In this document: piece by piece, positions 63,068 to 64,000 of the stretch
How the letters are laid out: each line of letters opens with the position of its first letter
Position numbering within the stretch: the first letter of the stretch is position 1
Assembly (NCBI GenBank): GCA_019671005.1
Contig: CM033718.1
Span: 32,194,508-32,258,507 of the forward strand
Direction of reading: 5' to 3'
From: Hibiscus mutabilis
Taxonomy: Eukaryota; Streptophyta; Magnoliopsida; Malvales; Malvaceae
DNA: 64,000 bases
Program-made: the position numbers and the translations under genes
Notes under the pieces: model-generated
The model's input: only the letters and a program-made list of their open reading frames with translations
Told to the model about the DNA's origin: nothing
Databases searched by the model: none

Positions 63068-64000
63068 TTAAGTGTAAAATGAGAGATTTGCTTATATTGG
63101 AGAAAGCGAAGGATTCAACGTTTAGTTAAGCATTTTTAAAATATTTTAGAGATTCTAATAAAGTTTTTATAATATTTTTGATGATTTAAATATTTTTTAG
63201 TTTTTAAGTATTTTTAAATTTTGATGGTCAAATTGATAATAAAATATATAAGACTAGAAAGATTGTTTTGTAACTTTTTATATAAAAAAAGTAAAGGTCC
63301 GTTTGGTTCAAAAAAAATTAAATTTTTTGCTTTTAGGAAAATATTTTCATTTTCAGTTTTTCAAAAAATTAGAAGAAACACATTTGGTTAAAAAATAAAA
63401 ATTTGTTTTCAAAAATGAAAATAATAAAAATGTGTTTGATATTTAGTTTTTCAAAATAAAAATATAACTTAGCAATCAAATAAGTGTCCAAACTATACCC
63501 TTTTTCCAGTTAGGTGCCTATTCTTTGTTTTGGGTCAAATAGGTGTCTAACGTTTTCAACGTTACTCAAATAGGTGTCCCATAATTATTGTCCACTAATT
63601 TTTACCGTTGACTTCCGTTATATGACACTTGTCATCTTTTTAAAATTCTAAAATTATATTTAAAAATTAATAAAACAAAATAACTCCAAATCTCACAAAA
63701 TATCCCCAAAATTTGAAATTCATAACACCCAAAACCCAAATCCCTAATTGACCTAATTTTATCGTCGATTGTCACGTCAATGCCCATCACATCTGTCGTC
63801 GGACCATCGCGACCATTTATCCCACCGCCTCGTCGCTGGAAATTGACCGACGCCGTGTGAAACGTCAAAATCGCCGAATGGTTTATTCGAATGATTTGCG
63901 ACAAACAGCGACATAACGAACAATGGACGGTGTGTGGGTCGTTCGGCGAGGGGAGGATGCTTCATTATGTCACCGAAAATACGACCAATGCCGATGGGAG
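63068..64000. repeat. Unclassified repeat sequence at the right edge
   Basis: 63295-63315 (GGTCCGTTTGGTTC) resembles the terminal motif of some plant hAT-type MITEs, but no inverted partner was found. From 63475 the words CAAATAAGTGTCC, GTTAGGTGCCT, CAAATAGGTGTCT and CAAATAGGTGTCC recur at about 35-50-bp intervals, followed by CCGTTGACTTCCGTTATATGAC. GC content rises after 63760. Open frames (63632-63965, minus) show no recognisable family. Confidence 0.4.

Noticed and set aside
63632..63965. Minus-strand frames of 90 and 62 codons at the right edge
   Set aside because: No recognisable family, overlapping frames and repeat-like context; truncated information at the window edge.

Overview
The window is a plant nuclear repeat landscape, almost certainly a dicot. 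It holds nested LTR retrotransposons of the Tat/Ogre and chromovirus (Tekay/Del) lineages, two broken L1-type LINEs, foldback (MITE-like) elements, and one plant-specific host gene of the PLATZ zinc-binding family. Base composition is AT-rich and nearly every retroelement frame carries stops or frameshifts, so this is old, non-mobile repeat DNA. The species cannot be fixed from the sequence; Malvaceae is only a weak guess.

Layout. (1) 1-21155, + strand: two copies of one Tat/Ogre family share a middle LTR (internal part A 1-4958, LTR 4959-7739, complete internal part B 7740-19471, LTR 19472-21155). B keeps the lineage hallmarks in order: tRNA-Arg-type primer site, an extra ORF1 before gag, gag, protease, a predicted intron, RT-RNase H, a second RNase H, integrase, and a long 3' region with repeat arrays. 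(2) 21156-23310: LINE remnant whose reverse transcriptase is gone. (3) 23311-31664: the only stretch not dominated by retrotransposons, with a PLATZ gene (24782-25479, one apparent frameshift), three foldback elements, two SINE-like remnants and a TCGA-rich repeat. (4) 31665-52078, - strand: a gag-only Tat/Ogre relative with 5-bp target duplication ATAGG. Its left LTR is split by a Tekay-like chromovirus (32863-40420, - strand, target duplication TAGCC) that keeps pol but lost gag. (5) 53490-63067, + strand: 5'-truncated LINE, interrupted by a second chromovirus-type element (54020-60977) that keeps gag but lost pol. (6) 63068-64000: unclassified repeats.

Most interesting: the 3' regions of the Tat/Ogre elements are arrays of potential RNA hairpins. 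One family has a constant GTGAAAACCCGAAAGGGCG-type core (inner CCC-GAAA-GGG) and different outer stems that nonetheless pair. Two other families are 36-bp tandem repeats, each monomer a 6-bp stem with a 10-nt loop, and their stems differ between monomers in a compensatory way. In the 54020-60977 element, TATCGATAC-like palindromes come in pairs spaced 20 bp (one pair 22 bp) at ten places. The two divergent Tat/Ogre families also share a TGACGTCA site 14-15 bp upstream of the TATA box, the RNA leader and the U5 end.
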